Notes under the pieces: generated by a model
Databases searched by the model: none
Told to the model about the DNA's origin: nothing
What the model saw: the letters and a program-made list of their open reading frames with translations, nothing else
Translations under genes and position numbers: made by a program
From: Clostridium sp.
GTDB lineage: Bacteria; Bacillota; Clostridia; Clostridiales; Clostridiaceae
Assembly: GCA_003539755.1 (NCBI GenBank)
Contig: DPOH01000146.1
Location: 1 to 7,609 of the forward strand
Length of the DNA: 7,609 nucleotides
Direction: 5' to 3'
Part shown: positions 6,532 through 7,609 of the stretch, in pieces
Numbering within the stretch: the first letter of the stretch is position 1
How the letters are laid out: each line of letters begins with the position of its first letter

Positions 6532-6591
6532 CTTTTTATAAAAACAAAATTAATATAACAAACTTTATATTATATACAAATCTCTAATAAA

Positions 6592-6634
6592 TAAAAAAAT
6601 ACATAAAAATAACCTCCGACAAAAAGCAGAGGTT
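6592..6634 (-). terminator. Rho-independent terminator of the oxidoreductase gene
   Basis: AACCTC (6611-6616) pairs with GAGGTT (6629-6634). In minus-strand RNA the stem extends by a U-G and a G-C pair around an eight-base loop; in plus-strand RNA the first of these is a C-A mismatch. The minus-strand 3' flank is a long U-rich run (ATTTTTATGTATTTTTTT). It lies about 20 bases after the stop codon at 6654. Confidence 0.85.
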
Positions 6635-6653
6635 TATTTTATATTTTATCTTT

Positions 6654-7609
6654 TTATTTTTCTTCTCCAGGAAAAACTAATCCACATTTTTTCCTAGCAG
6701 TATCCTGAACTTCTGTAACTATAAGACTATGATCAAGCATCTTATAGCACTTTTCATAATCTTTTTTATTAACCATATCTACAAATTCTATAAATTCATT
6801 AATCATTCTATGATTATGATTATTTTCATTTATTCTTTCAATCTTACCATCATTCATAATTAATTCAAATTCATCACATGAGTTTGCTGGATATTTTTGA
6901 TGTATGCAGCCTTTATCCCCTTGGATGTTATAAGCTATAGGAGCTTTACAATCCTTCGCCCCTATACATATGCATTTCATATTATCATATTCTAATATTA
7001 AAATTCCAGATGTATCTATACCTCTTTCAATATTAGGATAATACTCGACATTTTTAGGTTTTCCAAATAATCCAACAACATAATGAATATTATAAATATT
7101 TAAATCCATAAGTGCCCCACCTGCATACTCTGGACTAAATACAGGAAAGTTTTCTCCTGCTTTAAATCTATCATACCTGCTTGAATATTGTGAAAAATTA
7201 CATTGTACTATTTTTACATCACCAATATTAGGTATAAGTTCCTTTATCTTTTTATAATTAGGAAGATACTCCGTAGTTATTGCTTCAAATAAAAATAATT
7301 TTTTCTTCCTTGCTATTTTACTTAATTCTAAAGCCTCTTCATATGTAACTGTCATAGGCTTTTCAACAATTACATTTTTTCCTGCTTCTAAAGACTTCTT
7401 AGTAAATTCATAGTGAAGATTATTTGGTACTGCTACATATATAGTATCAACATCACTGTTTATCATTTCATCATTATCAAAGTAAATATTTTTTATTCCA
7501 TACTTTTCTTGAAATTTTTTAAATAACTCTCTGTTATGTTCGCTTCCTGAAATTGCTGTTAATTCAAGCCCTTCAATCACATGCGTTATTGTTAAGAATT
7601 CCTTTACAA
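6654..7609 (-). CDS. Gfo/Idh/MocA-family NAD(P)-dependent oxidoreductase, N-terminus outside window
   Basis: The frame is open to the right edge and gives 317 visible residues. The first codon that could start within the window is a GTG at 7580, but it is not the real start. The nine residues before it, VKEFLTITH, continue the usual N-terminal Rossmann pattern, in which a GxGxI dinucleotide loop is followed by a helix and then GLELTAISG. Roughly a dozen residues including that glycine loop lie outside. The Rossmann part contains DVDTIYVAVPNNLHYE and the family EKP motif (AGKNVIVEKP), whose Lys is near the nicotinamide and substrate. The C-terminal alpha/beta domain starts after the segment GGALMDLNIYNIHYVVGLFG, where the His is the usual active-site candidate. 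Family members oxidise or reduce sugars, inositols and similar polyols, or diols in the dihydrodiol dehydrogenase branch that this segment resembles. The substrate cannot be told from sequence. Its terminator separates it from the next gene. Confidence 0.92.
   Translation of the reverse strand, partial: VKEFLTITHVIEGLELTAISGSEHNRELFKKFQEKYGIKNIYFDNDEMINSDVDTIYVAVPNNLHYEFTKKSLEAGKNVIVEKPMTVTYEEALELSKIARKKKLFLFEAITTEYLPNYKKIKELIPNIGDVKIVQCNFSQYSSRYDRFKAGENFPVFSPEYAGGALMDLNIYNIHYVVGLFGKPKNVEYYPNIERGIDTSGILILEYDNMKCICIGAKDCKAPIAYNIQGDKGCIHQKYPANSCDEFELIMNDGKIERINENNHNHRMINEFIEFVDMVNKKDYEKCYKMLDHSLIVTEVQDTARKKCGLVFPGEEK

Noticed and set aside
6453..6591. Possible riboswitch or small RNA upstream of the diguanylate cyclase gene
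   Set aside because: The stretch is almost entirely A/T with no GC-containing stems or recognisable aptamer core. Only weak promoter-like sequences can be supported.

Overview
The window is very AT-rich. It has A/T-ending codons, strong GGAGG-type ribosome binding sites and intrinsic terminators ending in U-tracts. With a 7TM-DISM-like diguanylate cyclase and a modular acyl/peptide synthetase, this suggests a low-GC Bacillota genome, most likely a member of the Clostridia. I cannot name a species. All five genes lie on the minus strand, so transcription runs from the right end of the window to the left.

Layout in transcription order:
- A Gfo/Idh/MocA-type NAD(P)-dependent oxidoreductase runs in from the right edge. 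Its start lies outside the window. It ends at 6654 and is followed by a terminator.
- A membrane diguanylate cyclase follows at 4782-6452. It has one TM helix, an extracytoplasmic sensor domain, seven TM helices and a GGDEF domain. A terminator sits directly after its stop.
- A MarR-family regulator at 4214-4642 has its own consensus-like promoter. The ribosome binding site shows that it starts 15 bases inside the longest open frame.
- A 230-base gap holds four 17-bp palindromes that look like an operator array.
- A 1202-residue NRPS-like synthetase at 375-3983 follows, with its own terminator.
- The N-terminal third of a rhomboid-type intramembrane protease runs off the left edge.

The most interesting part is the MarR gene, the palindrome array and the synthetase, which look like a compact self-regulated biosynthetic unit. 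The synthetase begins with a FadD-like acyl ligase domain rather than an amino-acid adenylation domain. It continues with a carrier domain and a condensation domain. It ends in what looks like the leftover C-terminal half of a second adenylation domain. No chain-release domain is present. The simplest model is that a carboxylic acid is activated, loaded on the carrier and transferred by the condensation domain to an amine supplied in trans. That would give an N-acylated product or an intermediate for another enzyme. The product is unknown.

The flanking oxidoreductase, cyclase and rhomboid genes are set apart by terminators and their own candidate promoters. Nothing in the sequence ties them to the synthetase.
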